The position numbers and the translations under genes were made by a program. Positions 16,889-26,255 of a DNA stretch of 64,000 nt are shown in pieces. Every line of letters begins with the position of its first letter. The first letter of the stretch is position 1. Origin of the DNA: Alphaproteobacteria bacterium UBA6149 (GTDB lineage Bacteria > Pseudomonadota > Alphaproteobacteria > Rickettsiales > UBA998); the NCBI GenBank assembly GCA_002423155.1, contig DIUV01000044.1, positions 58,408-122,407 of the forward strand, in the 5' to 3' direction. The notes under the pieces were generated by a model that was not told the origin of the DNA, ran no database searches, and worked only from the letters and a program-made list of their open reading frames with translations.

Positions 16889-18217
16889 ATGCTTAGATTT
16901 TCTTCTAACGCCCTGATTATTCTAGCCAGTTTTGGGCTTTTTGCTTGCGATAGCATAAAAAATCCCTTCGCCAGCAAAGAAGCGCCAAAATTGGAAGGCG
17001 AGCGCAAATCCATTCTGAAAGACACAAATAAATTAAGTGTAAGCGATAGTCTTGCCGATCTAAGCATTAGCCTACCGCCTGCGGCAACAATCAATGATTG
17101 GCAACAAGAAGGGGGTAACGCGCAGCATAATATTGCTCCGATTGCGGCTAATTTAAATTTTACCCTCACAAATTCCATAAAAATTGGCGAAGGTAATGGC
17201 TGGAGCTCTGCACTTGCCCCTGCACCTGTGGTTTCCCAGCAGGCAGTTTTTGCCATGGATGCCAAAGGTTATATCAGCGCTCATGACCGCAAAGATATTA
17301 ACCAGATATTATGGAAAAGCGAAGCGGCAGCCAACCCCGAAAGCAAATTGGCAGGTGGCGGTTTAGCCCTACATGATGATAAACTATATGTTGCCACAGG
17401 TGCTGGCGATGTGTTGGCACTAGAAAGCAAGAACGGCAAAGTTATTTGGAAAAAATCGCTAAGAATCCCTGCCCGTTCAGCTCCCACTATCTCTGACACG
17501 GGAGTATATGTTATCACCGCCAATAGTGAAATATTTGCGCTGGATATTGCAACAGGAGAGTTACGTTGGCAACATAAAGGCATCCAAGAAACGGCTAATT
17601 TGCTGGGCGCGGTTCCTCCTGCTTTGAGCGAGAATTTAGTGATTGCCAATTATCCTTCAGGCGAGATTTACGCGCTTGACCAATCTGACGGCAGTGTGCG
17701 CTGGCAAGATTCCTTATTATTGCCCGAACATACCCAGGCTTTAGGCGTATTTTCTGGTTCGGGTGGTGCGCCTATTTTGGCTAATGGCGGAGTGTTCTCG
17801 GTTAGTGGCAATGGCTTACTCGCTGCCAATGTTTTAGAAACAGGATTACGCATCTGGGAGCGTCCTTTATCTTCTAACTGCACTCCTTGGTTGGGGGGCG
17901 AATTTTTATATGTGATTAGTACCACGGGTGAGTTAGTAGCCACTCATGCAAGAGATGGTCGCATAAAATGGACGAGTGATATTTCAGAACTAATTGGTAA
18001 ATCTCCAGAAATTATTGCGCACACTAAGGGTCCATATATCATTGGCGGACAATTATTAGTTATCCCCAGCAAGGGCGAATGGTTGGCATTCTCACCAACA
18101 GATGGAAAGCTAACCGCACGCTATAAGGTTCAAGATGGCATCGCCGCCCACGCCGCCTTTGCCGATAATTCGCTTTTTGCCGTAATGCAAAATGGCACTT
18201 TAATAGAAGTAAAATAA
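16889..18217 (+). CDS. bamB: outer membrane assembly lipoprotein BamB
   Basis: This 442-residue lipoprotein belongs to the Bam complex that folds beta-barrel proteins into the outer membrane. The lipobox is GLFAC with the lipidated Cys20. The mature part shows repeated PQQ-type propeller blades, for example VLALESKNGKVIWKKSL, IFALDIATGELRWQHKG and IYALDQSDGSVRWQDSL. It sits between the yfgM-like gene and der, the expected context. The segment between the lipid anchor and the first blade is longer than in E. coli. Confidence 0.92.
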   Translation: MLRFSSNALIILASFGLFACDSIKNPFASKEAPKLEGERKSILKDTNKLSVSDSLADLSISLPPAATINDWQQEGGNAQHNIAPIAANLNFTLTNSIKIGEGNGWSSALAPAPVVSQQAVFAMDAKGYISAHDRKDINQILWKSEAAANPESKLAGGGLALHDDKLYVATGAGDVLALESKNGKVIWKKSLRIPARSAPTISDTGVYVITANSEIFALDIATGELRWQHKGIQETANLLGAVPPALSENLVIANYPSGEIYALDQSDGSVRWQDSLLLPEHTQALGVFSGSGGAPILANGGVFSVSGNGLLAANVLETGLRIWERPLSSNCTPWLGGEFLYVISTTGELVATHARDGRIKWTSDISELIGKSPEIIAHTKGPYIIGGQLLVIPSKGEWLAFSPTDGKLTARYKVQDGIAAHAAFADNSLFAVMQNGTLIEVK

Positions 18218-18237
18218 CCTTTTAAAAAATCAAAAAA

Positions 18238-19593
18238 ATGAAAAAATTAGCTATCATTGGTCGCCCGAACGTAGGAAAATCTACTTTGTTCAATCGCTTA
18301 GTTGGAAAAAAACAAGCAATTGTCGATGATATGCCCGGAGTAACGCGTGACCGCAAGAAAGCTACCGGGCGCATTGGCCCCATGGAATTTTGGGTAACTG
18401 ATACTCCCGGATTAGAAGATACCGACGAGCGCAACTTAGAAGGGCGTATGTTCGCCCAAAGTATGGCGGCTATTTATGAGTCTGATGCGGTATTATTAGT
18501 GGTGGATGCGCAAGCAGGGATTACGCCGCGTGATTGTTTCTTTGCGGAGTTAGTGCGTAAAACGGGCGTGAAAGTAATCCTCGCTGCCAATAAAGCCGAA
18601 GGTAAAAACGTGACTGCCGCTATCATTGCCGAATCTTGGCAATTGGGCTTTGGCGAGCCTATCCCTATTTCTGCCGAACATGGCGAAGGCATGGCCGATT
18701 TATACGAAGCCTTAGCCCCTTACTTAGAAGAAGAGGAAATTGAGGAAGAAGATAATGGCGAAATCGTGGAAGTGGGGGATTCCTCGCATATTCACATCAC
18801 CATTGCTGGACGACCTAACACGGGCAAATCTACCATGCTCAATAAATTATTGGGCGAAGAACGCGTATTAACTGGTCCCGAGGCAGGCGTAACCAGAGAT
18901 GCGATTTCGGTGCCCTTTATGTATAAAGATCAGGCAATGCGGCTAGTCGATACCGCAGGCATGCGCCGCAAAGCGCGGATTGAAGAAAAACTAGAAAAAA
19001 TGTCGGTTTCCGAGACCACTCACGCCATTCGCTTTGCCCAAGTGGTGATTTTGGTAGTAGATGCCACACAACCATTTGAAAAACAGGACAATACCATTGC
19101 CTCACTAATTGAGCGCGAAGGTCGTGCTTGCGTAGTGGCGCTTAATAAATGGGATTTAATTAAAGACAAAAAAGCATTGTTAGAAGACATTCAACATAAA
19201 TTACTGGATGTAATGCCGAAAATGCGCGGTATTCCAGTTGTTCCCATTTCGGCGATGCGCGGCGAAGGGCTGGATAAATTAATGGAAGCCGCTATCCGAA
19301 CTTTTCATTTATGGAACAAACGCTTGCCCACGGGCGAGCTAAATCGTTGGTTAGAAGATATTATCGCCGCGCATACGCCGCCTTTAGTAAAAGGTCGGCG
19401 CTGGAAAATTCGTTACGTAACCCAAGCAAAAACTCGCCCGCCGACTTTTGTTATTTTTACCAATAATAAAGACGACGCCCCTGAAGATTATCTGCGTTAT
19501 TTAGTGAATAATCTGCGCGAGCATTTCAAACTACCAGGCATCCCCTTGCGCTTGTTACTGCGTACCAGCAAAAATCCCTTTGTGGATAAATAG
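18238..19593 (+). CDS. der: ribosome biogenesis GTPase Der
   Basis: This 451-residue protein is the double GTPase Der (EngA), needed to mature the 50S ribosomal subunit. Two complete G domains are visible, with P-loops GRPNVGKS (8-15) and GRPNTGKS (191-198), switch motifs DTPG and DTAG, and guanine-specificity motifs NKAE and NKWD. The C-terminal KH-like domain (KIRYVTQAKTRPPTFVIFTN) is present. An acidic linker (EEEEIEEEDNGE) separates the G domains. It follows bamB by 20 bases. Confidence 0.97.
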   Translation: MKKLAIIGRPNVGKSTLFNRLVGKKQAIVDDMPGVTRDRKKATGRIGPMEFWVTDTPGLEDTDERNLEGRMFAQSMAAIYESDAVLLVVDAQAGITPRDCFFAELVRKTGVKVILAANKAEGKNVTAAIIAESWQLGFGEPIPISAEHGEGMADLYEALAPYLEEEEIEEEDNGEIVEVGDSSHIHITIAGRPNTGKSTMLNKLLGEERVLTGPEAGVTRDAISVPFMYKDQAMRLVDTAGMRRKARIEEKLEKMSVSETTHAIRFAQVVILVVDATQPFEKQDNTIASLIEREGRACVVALNKWDLIKDKKALLEDIQHKLLDVMPKMRGIPVVPISAMRGEGLDKLMEAAIRTFHLWNKRLPTGELNRWLEDIIAAHTPPLVKGRRWKIRYVTQAKTRPPTFVIFTNNKDDAPEDYLRYLVNNLREHFKLPGIPLRLLLRTSKNPFVDK

Positions 19594-19608
19594 TTTACAT
19601 TATGAGCC

Positions 19609-21693
19609 ATGTTTAAAGCAAAAAAATCCTCGCATCCTGCCGCTCGTAATTATAAATCACGAGAAAAGAATAATGCGGATACAAAAAAATCTTCGGTGTC
19701 TTTGTTAGATATTGTGGGCTTAAGCGCAGATGGAGAATTAATTGCCCAAGCAGCAAAAACCGATGAACGCCGCGAGCCCGAACGGATTATAGTTCTGCCG
19801 GCAAAACAAGGTTTAGCAGCAGCAATTGGTGATAGAGTTTTAGCGCGAGTGCACAAAAATGATGGCATACTCACCGCCCAAATAATGAAAATTCTACCGA
19901 AGGCAACGACGCAAACTGTGCTGGGAGTTTTTACGCCCAATAAATATGGCGGCATGGTCGAGCCAGTGGATCGTAAGAATCATAATAGCTACAGCATTGC
20001 CCCAGAATTTTGTGGTGGAGCGACCGCGGGTGAGTTAGTGGAAATTGATCCCCAGAATGCATCTAATCGTCGTTTAGGGGCACGCCCTGCACGGATAGTT
20101 AAATGTTTGGGGGCGTTGGATAATCCTCACGCGTTTAGTACGATTGCTATTCATAAACAAGAAATACCAAATATGTTCCCAGAAGCGGCAATTAAGGAAG
20201 CGGAAAATGCCCTGCCGCCAGTTTTGTCTGCTGGGCGGGAAGATTTGCGAGATGTACCATTTATCACGATTGACGGTGAAGATGCGCGCGATTTTGATGA
20301 TGCCGTTTTTGCTCAAACAGATGCACAAAATCCTAAGAATTGGCGATTATTGGTGGCGATTGCCGATGTGGCTTATTATGTGCGCCCTAATTCTGCCTTG
20401 GATAGGGAGGCTTTTTTGCGGGGAAATTCCGTATATTTCCCGGATTTAGTCGTGCCTATGTTGCCCGAGGCTTTGTCAAATGGGTTATGCTCATTAAAGC
20501 CTAATGAGGATAGATATTGTCTGGTCGCGGAAATTTTTATTGATGAAAATGGGCAAATGTTGCGGCATAAATTTATGCGCGCGATTATGCGCTCGGTAGC
20601 GCGTAGGACTTATAATGATTTGCAAGCAGAATTTGATGAAAACCGTTCCAGTGAAATAGTAAAAAATCTTTATGATGCCTATAGTTGCCTGCAACGCAGC
20701 ATCGAAATTCGTGGTCCGCTAGATTTGAATCTACCCGAATATAAAGTGAGTTTGAATGAGCAAGGGCAAGTAGCAAATATTCAAAAAGTCAGTGGTTTAA
20801 CCAGCCATAAATTGATTGAAGCTTTTATGATTGCTGCCAATATTGCCGCGGCGGATACGCTTTGTGCTAGTGGCTCGGATAAGCATGGCGGCATATTTCG
20901 GGTGCATGAAGCGCCCGATTTAACCAAATTGGGAACTTTGCGGGATATTCTCAAAATTAGTGGCTATAAATTAGATATGAGTGGCTCAGCACACGCAAAA
21001 AACTTTAACCGTATTTTGCGTTTAGCCGAAGAGCGCGGCGAAGAAGCAATTATTCATACCGCCGTATTGCGCAGCCAAATGCAGGCTTATTATGCCGCGC
21101 ATAATAAAGGGCATTTTGGGTTGGCACTGGGTTCTTATTGCCATTTCACGTCGCCTATTCGCCGTTATGCCGATTTGATTGTACATCGCAGCCTGATTGC
21201 AAAACATAAATGGGGCAGTCTGGTTAATGATATAAATGATGGAATAACCCCAGAAGAAACCAGTAATTTAGAGCAAATTAGCGAGCATATTTCCACTACC
21301 GAACGCCGCGCCATGTTGGCAGAACGTGATGCGATGGATCGTTATAAAACCGCTTTTCTGGCAGATAAAGTCGGCGCTGTTTTTGATGCGCGTATTTCTG
21401 GCATTGGTAGTTCAGGGTTTTTTGTAACTTTAGAAGAAACGGGAGCGGATGGTTATGTGCCCAAAAACAGTTTGCTCGATGATTTTTATATTTTTGATAT
21501 AAAAACCAATCGCTTGAAAGGGCGCAAACACGGAAAAGTTTTTTTTGCGGGTATGCGTCTAAGGGTGGTGCTGGATATGGCGGATGTTTCTACAGGTTCC
21601 ATGCGTTTTTCTTTGGCGGGGCAGGAGAGAAATTCATCTGGTTCTGCTGCTCATAAGTTGGGTGCCCCGAAAAAGCGGCGGAAGAAATTTTAA
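19609..21693 (+). CDS. rnr: ribonuclease R, lacking the N-terminal helix-turn-helix domain
   Basis: This 694-residue 3'-5' exoribonuclease belongs to the RNase II/R family. The catalytic acidic cluster is DGEDARDFDDAV (starting at D222), the RNB domain continues through HYTSPIRRYADL-like sequence (HFTSPIRRYADLIVHR), and an S1 domain (VFDARISGIGSSGFFVTLEE) and basic tail (KKRRKKF) follow. The protein begins with a basic stretch and goes straight into the first cold-shock domain, so the winged-helix domain of most RNase R proteins is absent. An in-frame stop (TGA at 19603-19605) two codons upstream shows this is real in this assembly. Confidence 0.93.
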   Translation: MFKAKKSSHPAARNYKSREKNNADTKKSSVSLLDIVGLSADGELIAQAAKTDERREPERIIVLPAKQGLAAAIGDRVLARVHKNDGILTAQIMKILPKATTQTVLGVFTPNKYGGMVEPVDRKNHNSYSIAPEFCGGATAGELVEIDPQNASNRRLGARPARIVKCLGALDNPHAFSTIAIHKQEIPNMFPEAAIKEAENALPPVLSAGREDLRDVPFITIDGEDARDFDDAVFAQTDAQNPKNWRLLVAIADVAYYVRPNSALDREAFLRGNSVYFPDLVVPMLPEALSNGLCSLKPNEDRYCLVAEIFIDENGQMLRHKFMRAIMRSVARRTYNDLQAEFDENRSSEIVKNLYDAYSCLQRSIEIRGPLDLNLPEYKVSLNEQGQVANIQKVSGLTSHKLIEAFMIAANIAAADTLCASGSDKHGGIFRVHEAPDLTKLGTLRDILKISGYKLDMSGSAHAKNFNRILRLAEERGEEAIIHTAVLRSQMQAYYAAHNKGHFGLALGSYCHFTSPIRRYADLIVHRSLIAKHKWGSLVNDINDGITPEETSNLEQISEHISTTERRAMLAERDAMDRYKTAFLADKVGAVFDARISGIGSSGFFVTLEETGADGYVPKNSLLDDFYIFDIKTNRLKGRKHGKVFFAGMRLRVVLDMADVSTGSMRFSLAGQERNSSGSAAHKLGAPKKRRKKF

Positions 21694-21881
21694 TTGTTAA
21701 CATGAATACATAAAATAGAATACATAAAATAGTTGATTTTTATCAATTTAATCTTTATATATCGCTTGCTTTTTGTATATCTGTCTATTGGGTAGATATT
21801 TCTAACTGGGTTGATTTTTAACCCATTCTTTGCTGCATGTGCAGTTTATCCTGTTGGTATTAGCTACCGAGGAGTTTTTTT

Positions 21882-22301
21882 ATGTTGTATCTTATCGCAG
21901 GTGTTGTTCTTCTTGCATTCGCTGCTGTAGAATCTAATTGTTGCGCAAAAAAAGCCAAACAATTGGATGCAGAAGCTTTGTTGATGCAAGAGAAATTCTT
22001 GGAAAAAATTTCTGATGCAAAAGGGGTGAGCTTAGAGTTCTTGGAATTGGCGGGTATTCCCACTCCGAATACTATTATTCTACATGGTGGAGGACGGCGG
22101 TTGGAGTTTCCTTCTGATAAAACGGTTTCCTTAGTTGTTGATGCAAAAAATATGGAAATAGTTTGGTCGGATGAAGATTCAGGCGTGGTTAATCGGGTGC
22201 ATATAGAATTTCATGCCCGTTTGGTGCGACCATATTTCTTTGTATGCTTGCCTACTTTCATTGATAAGGAAGTACGCTGCATTCGTTCAGTAAGTTGCTA
22301 A
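21882..22301 (+). CDS. hypothetical membrane-anchored protein, 139 aa
   Basis: I do not recognise a family. The ATG at 21882 follows a strong ribosome-binding site (GAGGAG). The protein has an N-terminal hydrophobic segment (residues 1-16), a cysteine pair (NCCAKK), a charged helix and a beta-rich C-terminal half with two further cysteines (FFVCLP, VRC) and a terminal Cys. It could be an exported or membrane-anchored disulfide-containing protein. The upstream 190 bases hold a 14-bp tandem repeat (two copies at about 21704-21731) and a weak hairpin (TGGGTT/AACCCA, 21807-21825). Confidence 0.65.
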   Translation: MLYLIAGVVLLAFAAVESNCCAKKAKQLDAEALLMQEKFLEKISDAKGVSLEFLELAGIPTPNTIILHGGGRRLEFPSDKTVSLVVDAKNMEIVWSDEDSGVVNRVHIEFHARLVRPYFFVCLPTFIDKEVRCIRSVSC

Positions 22302-22307
22302 CAAGTT

Positions 22308-22333
22308 GATGGTGGTTGCGTGCAACCATCATC
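22308..22333. terminator. hairpin between convergent genes
   Basis: A 12-bp stem with one wobble pair (gatggtggttgc with gcaaccatcatc, two-base loop) lies in the 30-base gap between two converging genes. It lacks a clear uridine run, so it may stall rather than efficiently terminate transcription. Confidence 0.5.
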
Positions 22334-23411
22334 ATTCCATGCCGCCTAAAATTATGCGTGCATCACTGCAAAATCCCAAAGCTTTAAATAAAGTACCCAT
22401 TTCCAGTGGAGACACTAAGCGGTTGATGCTATTAAGTATTTCCCCTGCTTGCTTGCCGCTGGCGGCTGCCTGTATCAGGTTGCGCGTGCGAATTTCGGCG
22501 CCGAGTCTGGTTAATAATATTCCTTGGGGAATAACATCATAATTTGCCACCTGATTTTCTTGTAATATTTCACGCAAGGCATCAAAATCTACGTGGGCGG
22601 TAATATCGGCTTCGCCAGCATCTTCTAATACAGGGTGAAACCCATGATTTTTTACGGCTTGCAGGCTGTTGCCGTGGCTGCCGCCCGTATAACCATAATC
22701 TATGACTATACCGGCACCATGATATTTTTTGATATGTGAGGCAATTTGCCCCATGATTACTCTTGCCGCGGGGCAAGTTTCGACGATTTCTTTGTCATCA
22801 CTATAGGCTCCGCCTTTAACTAAGCGGATGCCCATTTGTTGAATAGAAAAAGCTAGTTTCTCAGGATTCTGTGGGTCTAAGCTAATCATTCGCTCACATA
22901 ATCCTATATCAGTGCGGATAAATTGCCGAATAGGTAACGCGTCAAAAAACTCATTGGCAACCGCCAACAAAGGCAAAGCAGGTAGTTGATTTAAGTTGGT
23001 TCTCCACAGAATATTATTATGGAGATGTTGCAAGCTGGCTTGTTGTTTCTCACACAGGACAGGGCTGGTTTCTATCATGATTACCTGCAAAGCCGCGTGG
23101 AAACCGGTGATTTTGGCAGTGCTGCGTAAAATATCCGCCATTAGAGTTCCGCGTCCGGGACCTAGTTCCAACAATATGCAAGGAGAGGGGCTGCCGAGTT
23201 GCAGCCAAACATCTGCCAAAAACGCACCCAATAATTCGCCAAAAATCTGGCTGATTTCGGGGGCGGTAATAAAATCGCCTTTGCTTCCCAAAGGGTCTTT
23301 GCGCATATAATAGCCAAATTCGGGATGGGCAAGGCATAAATCCATATATTCAGCTACGGAAATCGAGCCCTGTTGGCGGATTTTGTCTTTGATAATTTGC
23401 TCTAAATTCAT
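22332..23411 (-). CDS. MidA/NDUFAF7-family SAM-dependent methyltransferase
   Basis: This 359-residue protein belongs to the COG1565 methyltransferases. The N-terminus (ISVAEYMDLCLAHPEFGYY) and the GDFITAPEISQIFGELLGAF segment are signatures of the family, and SAM motif I is ELGPGRGTL at 82-90. The mitochondrial relatives MidA/NDUFAF7 dimethylate an arginine of a respiratory complex I subunit; the bacterial substrate is not established, so this is family inference. It overlaps lgt by four bases and is in the hldD-lgt transcription unit. Confidence 0.88.
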   Translation of the reverse strand: MNLEQIIKDKIRQQGSISVAEYMDLCLAHPEFGYYMRKDPLGSKGDFITAPEISQIFGELLGAFLADVWLQLGSPSPCILLELGPGRGTLMADILRSTAKITGFHAALQVIMIETSPVLCEKQQASLQHLHNNILWRTNLNQLPALPLLAVANEFFDALPIRQFIRTDIGLCERMISLDPQNPEKLAFSIQQMGIRLVKGGAYSDDKEIVETCPAARVIMGQIASHIKKYHGAGIVIDYGYTGGSHGNSLQAVKNHGFHPVLEDAGEADITAHVDFDALREILQENQVANYDVIPQGILLTRLGAEIRTRNLIQAAASGKQAGEILNSINRLVSPLEMGTLFKALGFCSDARIILGGME

Positions 23412-24217
23412 AATTTATTTTTACGTAACAATAATACCATTCCTGCAATAATCATGGGCAGGCACAGCCATTGCCCCATACTGAATCCGAGCGACAATAA
23501 CCCTAATTGTGTATCTGGTTCGCGAGCATATTCGATGATAAAACGAAAAACTCCATAGCCAAGCAAGAAAACCCCACTTAGTAAACCAGTTCTTTTTAAC
23601 GCAGGAGTATAGATTAAAAGAATAAGTAGAATCAGGAATAAGGCTAAACCTTCGGCACCAGCTTCGTATAATTGGCTAGGATGACGTGGAAGTTCCCCGC
23701 CGCGAGGAAAAACCATCCCCCAAGGATGAGTGGTTACACGCCCGAATAACTCACCATTGACGAAATTTGCCAGTCTGCCAAAGAACAAACCAATGGGAGC
23801 CACACAAGCAACCGCGTCCATTAATTGAATGAAATTTATTTTTTGTGCGCGGGCAAATAGCCAGAAAGAAATGATAACTCCCAGCATTCCGCCATGAAAG
23901 GACATGCCGCCTTGCCAAATTTTTAAAGCTTCTAGCCAATGCTCGGCATAATAGCTGTTATTATAGAATAAAACATAACCCAGACGACCGCCCAGCATGA
24001 TGCCCAGCACTGCCCAGCCAATCATATCCTCACGGATTTTAGCAGTGGTAATGGGAGCTTCCCTACGGTTTTCTATTTTACCCAAATACCACCAACCCAA
24101 TAAAATTCCCCCAATATAAGCAAGCGCATACCAACGTATCGCCAGTGGACCTAAATGAATAGCTACTGGGTCAAAAGCAGGGAAGATTAAGGGGCTAAGA
24201 GCAAGAGCGGATAACAT
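23408..24217 (-). CDS. lgt: prolipoprotein diacylglyceryl transferase
   Basis: This 269-residue inner-membrane enzyme attaches diacylglycerol to the lipobox cysteine of prolipoproteins. The Lgt signature GRLANFVNGELFGR is intact, with the conserved histidine-containing loop (MSFHGGMLGV) before it, and about seven hydrophobic segments. The gene overlaps hldD by one base (TAATG) and the MidA-like gene by four, indicating translational coupling. Its clients in this window include the lipoproteins at 1010-2044 and 16889-18217. Confidence 0.96.
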   Translation of the reverse strand: MLSALALSPLIFPAFDPVAIHLGPLAIRWYALAYIGGILLGWWYLGKIENRREAPITTAKIREDMIGWAVLGIMLGGRLGYVLFYNNSYYAEHWLEALKIWQGGMSFHGGMLGVIISFWLFARAQKINFIQLMDAVACVAPIGLFFGRLANFVNGELFGRVTTHPWGMVFPRGGELPRHPSQLYEAGAEGLALFLILLILLIYTPALKRTGLLSGVFLLGYGVFRFIIEYAREPDTQLGLLSLGFSMGQWLCLPMIIAGMVLLLRKNKL

Positions 24218-25212
24218 TATAAATAATGATCTGGCTGTAATAAATAATTTTGTACATAGTCAGCAATGCCCTCTTCTAGCGTAGAAAAAGGTATGTCATA
24301 ACCTGCTGCAAGTAAACGATCCATCTTTGCTTCAGTAAAGTATTGATATTTATCCTTTATTGCTTCAGGCATGTCAATATAATGAATGTTGGTTGGTTTG
24401 TTTACCGCTTTAAAAACTGCCTCGGCTAAGTCCTTGAAGCTACGTGCTTTACCGCTGCCTACGTTAAACAAGCCAGAAACTTGTGGATTTTCTAATAACC
24501 ACAGCACTACATTGGCGCAATCTTTTACATAAACAAAATCACGCAACTGTCCGCCATCGGCATATTCTTTATTATAAGATTTAAATAATTTTACCGCCAA
24601 ACCTTCCCGCGCATGGGGGAAAATTTGTAAGGCAACGCTGCGTTGCTCCGCCTTATGATATTCATTGGGACCATAGACATTAAAGAATTTCAAACCCACC
24701 GATTGGAGCGGCTGCAATTCGCCAAAAGATTTAGTGCGAGCTATATAATAATCAAATGCACATTGGCTCCAAGCTTGGGTGTGCAATGGTCTTAGTTTTT
24801 GTAAATATTCCAATGAATCATCATCATCAAAACCATGTTCTCCTGCGCCATAGGTAGAGGCAGAAGAAGCATAGATAAAGCGTTTTTTGTTTTCAATACA
24901 CCAGTTACGCAATACTTTTGAGAAAGACACGTTGTTTTCTAGCGCCAAGTTAGAATTAGTTTCGGTAGTGGAGGCAACGCCGCCCATGTGAATGATGGCT
25001 TCTAACGTATCGGAATGCATTTCCAACCAATAAAATATTTCTCCCGGAGTGATAAACTCATCAACCAGATGTTTCACATTATTGCGCCATTTATCGCCAT
25101 TATCATAAGTGTCGCAAATTGCTATGCGGTCATTAGGATATTTAATGGTTAAAGCCGCAGCAATGTTCGAGCCAATAAAACCAGCACCACCAGTTACTAA
25201 ATAAGTTTTCAT
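24217..25212 (-). CDS. hldD: ADP-L-glycero-D-manno-heptose 6-epimerase
   Basis: This 331-residue short-chain dehydrogenase-fold enzyme supplies the heptose precursor of the LPS inner core. It starts TYLVTGGAGFIGSN (NADP-binding Rossmann motif) and carries ASSASTYG and YIARTKS catalytic segments plus FFNVYGPNEYHK, typical of HldD. The start at 25212 has AGAGGAA upstream; an upstream ATG at 25236 adds eight residues before the Rossmann strand. Its presence shows that the cell makes heptose-containing LPS. Confidence 0.93.
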   Translation of the reverse strand: MKTYLVTGGAGFIGSNIAAALTIKYPNDRIAICDTYDNGDKWRNNVKHLVDEFITPGEIFYWLEMHSDTLEAIIHMGGVASTTETNSNLALENNVSFSKVLRNWCIENKKRFIYASSASTYGAGEHGFDDDDSLEYLQKLRPLHTQAWSQCAFDYYIARTKSFGELQPLQSVGLKFFNVYGPNEYHKAEQRSVALQIFPHAREGLAVKLFKSYNKEYADGGQLRDFVYVKDCANVVLWLLENPQVSGLFNVGSGKARSFKDLAEAVFKAVNKPTNIHYIDMPEAIKDKYQYFTEAKMDRLLAAGYDIPFSTLEEGIADYVQNYLLQPDHYL

Positions 25213-25306
25213 ATCGTTCCTCTTTATTAGTTTCATGATACTGTAGATGACAAGTAATGAATATTGAGTTAATGATGATAATATATTTTATATTGAGGTT
25301 AAGTAA

Positions 25307-25537
25307 ATGCAAAAAGACAACAAATTATTTGAGGATATGGCACGCATGGCATCTGGTGCAGCAGGAGTGGTTTTTGATGCTAAGCGCGAGATGGAAGCCA
25401 TGATTGCTGCACAATTTGAAAATTTATTAGCCAAAGCAGGCTATGTAAAGCGTGATGAATTTGAAGTGGTGCGCAAGATGGCACAAACTGCTTGTGAAGA
25501 AGTAGCAGAACTAAAGAAAAGACTGGATGAGGCGTAA
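25307..25537 (+). CDS. UbiK/BMFP-family accessory protein
   Basis: This 76-residue protein has the UbiK (YqiC, BMFP) layout: a short amphipathic N-terminal helix (LFEDMARMASGAAGVVFDAKREMEAM) and a C-terminal coiled coil (EFEVVRKMAQTACEEVAELKKRLDE). UbiK-type proteins help late ubiquinone synthesis, and alphaproteobacterial relatives have membrane-fusogenic activity. It is transcribed divergently from hldD-lgt, a neighbourhood often seen for this family in alphaproteobacteria. Confidence 0.82.
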   Translation: MQKDNKLFEDMARMASGAAGVVFDAKREMEAMIAAQFENLLAKAGYVKRDEFEVVRKMAQTACEEVAELKKRLDEA

Positions 25538-25604
25538 CAATCATCAATTAAAACTTCTGCATAATCCACAGGAAGCTTGTTTAAGCGGTTCTTATGCTTT
25601 TACA

Positions 25605-26255
25605 TCACATATTTTTAACAAACTCGGGCAGGCTAGTCTGACGTACTCTTTTGTTGCGCTCTGCTTTTAATATATGCACAATTTGCGCTAAAGTGGCGTC
25701 AACATCCTGATTTATGACTACATAATCATATTCATTCCAATGCGCCATTTCATCTGCTGCTTTTTCCATGCGATGTTTTACTACTTCGTCGCTGTCTTGT
25801 GCACGTGAACGTAAGCGATTTTCTAGCTCACGCATGGAGGGAGGGAGAATAAATACGCTAACTAAATCATCGCGGCAACATTGCGCTAGTTGACGTGTTC
25901 CCTGCCAATCAATATCAAACAAAACATCTTGACCAGAAGCCAAAGCCGCATTTACAAAATCAGCAGGAGTGCCATAACTATTGCCAAAAACTGTAGCAAA
26001 TTCCAGCAACTCGCCGGCTTTTGCCATCTTATCAAAGGTCATTTGATCAACAAAACGATAATCCTCGCCGTTGACTTCCCCCAATCTTTGCGGACGGGTG
26101 GTTACTGAAACCGACATGGTGATGCCAGCTTCTTCTGCCAAAAGTCGCCGTGATAAAGTAGTTTTTCCTGCTCCTGATGGCGAGGATAAAACAAACATGA
26201 ATCCGCGCCTGAATCCAGTTAAAGATGTGTCAGTTAACGATTTGATATCTGACAT
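25605..26255 (-). CDS. gmk: guanylate kinase
   Basis: This 216-residue enzyme phosphorylates GMP to GDP. The P-loop is SSPSGAGKTT (starting at about residue 24) and the GMP-binding region follows (VSVTTRPQRLGEVNGEDYRFV). The lid and DIDWQGTRQL strand are present. There is an N-terminal extension of about 17 residues before the core. Its start codon overlaps the stop of the SCO1 gene by one base, so the two are translationally coupled although functionally unrelated. Confidence 0.96.
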   Translation of the reverse strand: MSDIKSLTDTSLTGFRRGFMFVLSSPSGAGKTTLSRRLLAEEAGITMSVSVTTRPQRLGEVNGEDYRFVDQMTFDKMAKAGELLEFATVFGNSYGTPADFVNAALASGQDVLFDIDWQGTRQLAQCCRDDLVSVFILPPSMRELENRLRSRAQDSDEVVKHRMEKAADEMAHWNEYDYVVINQDVDATLAQIVHILKAERNKRVRQTSLPEFVKNM

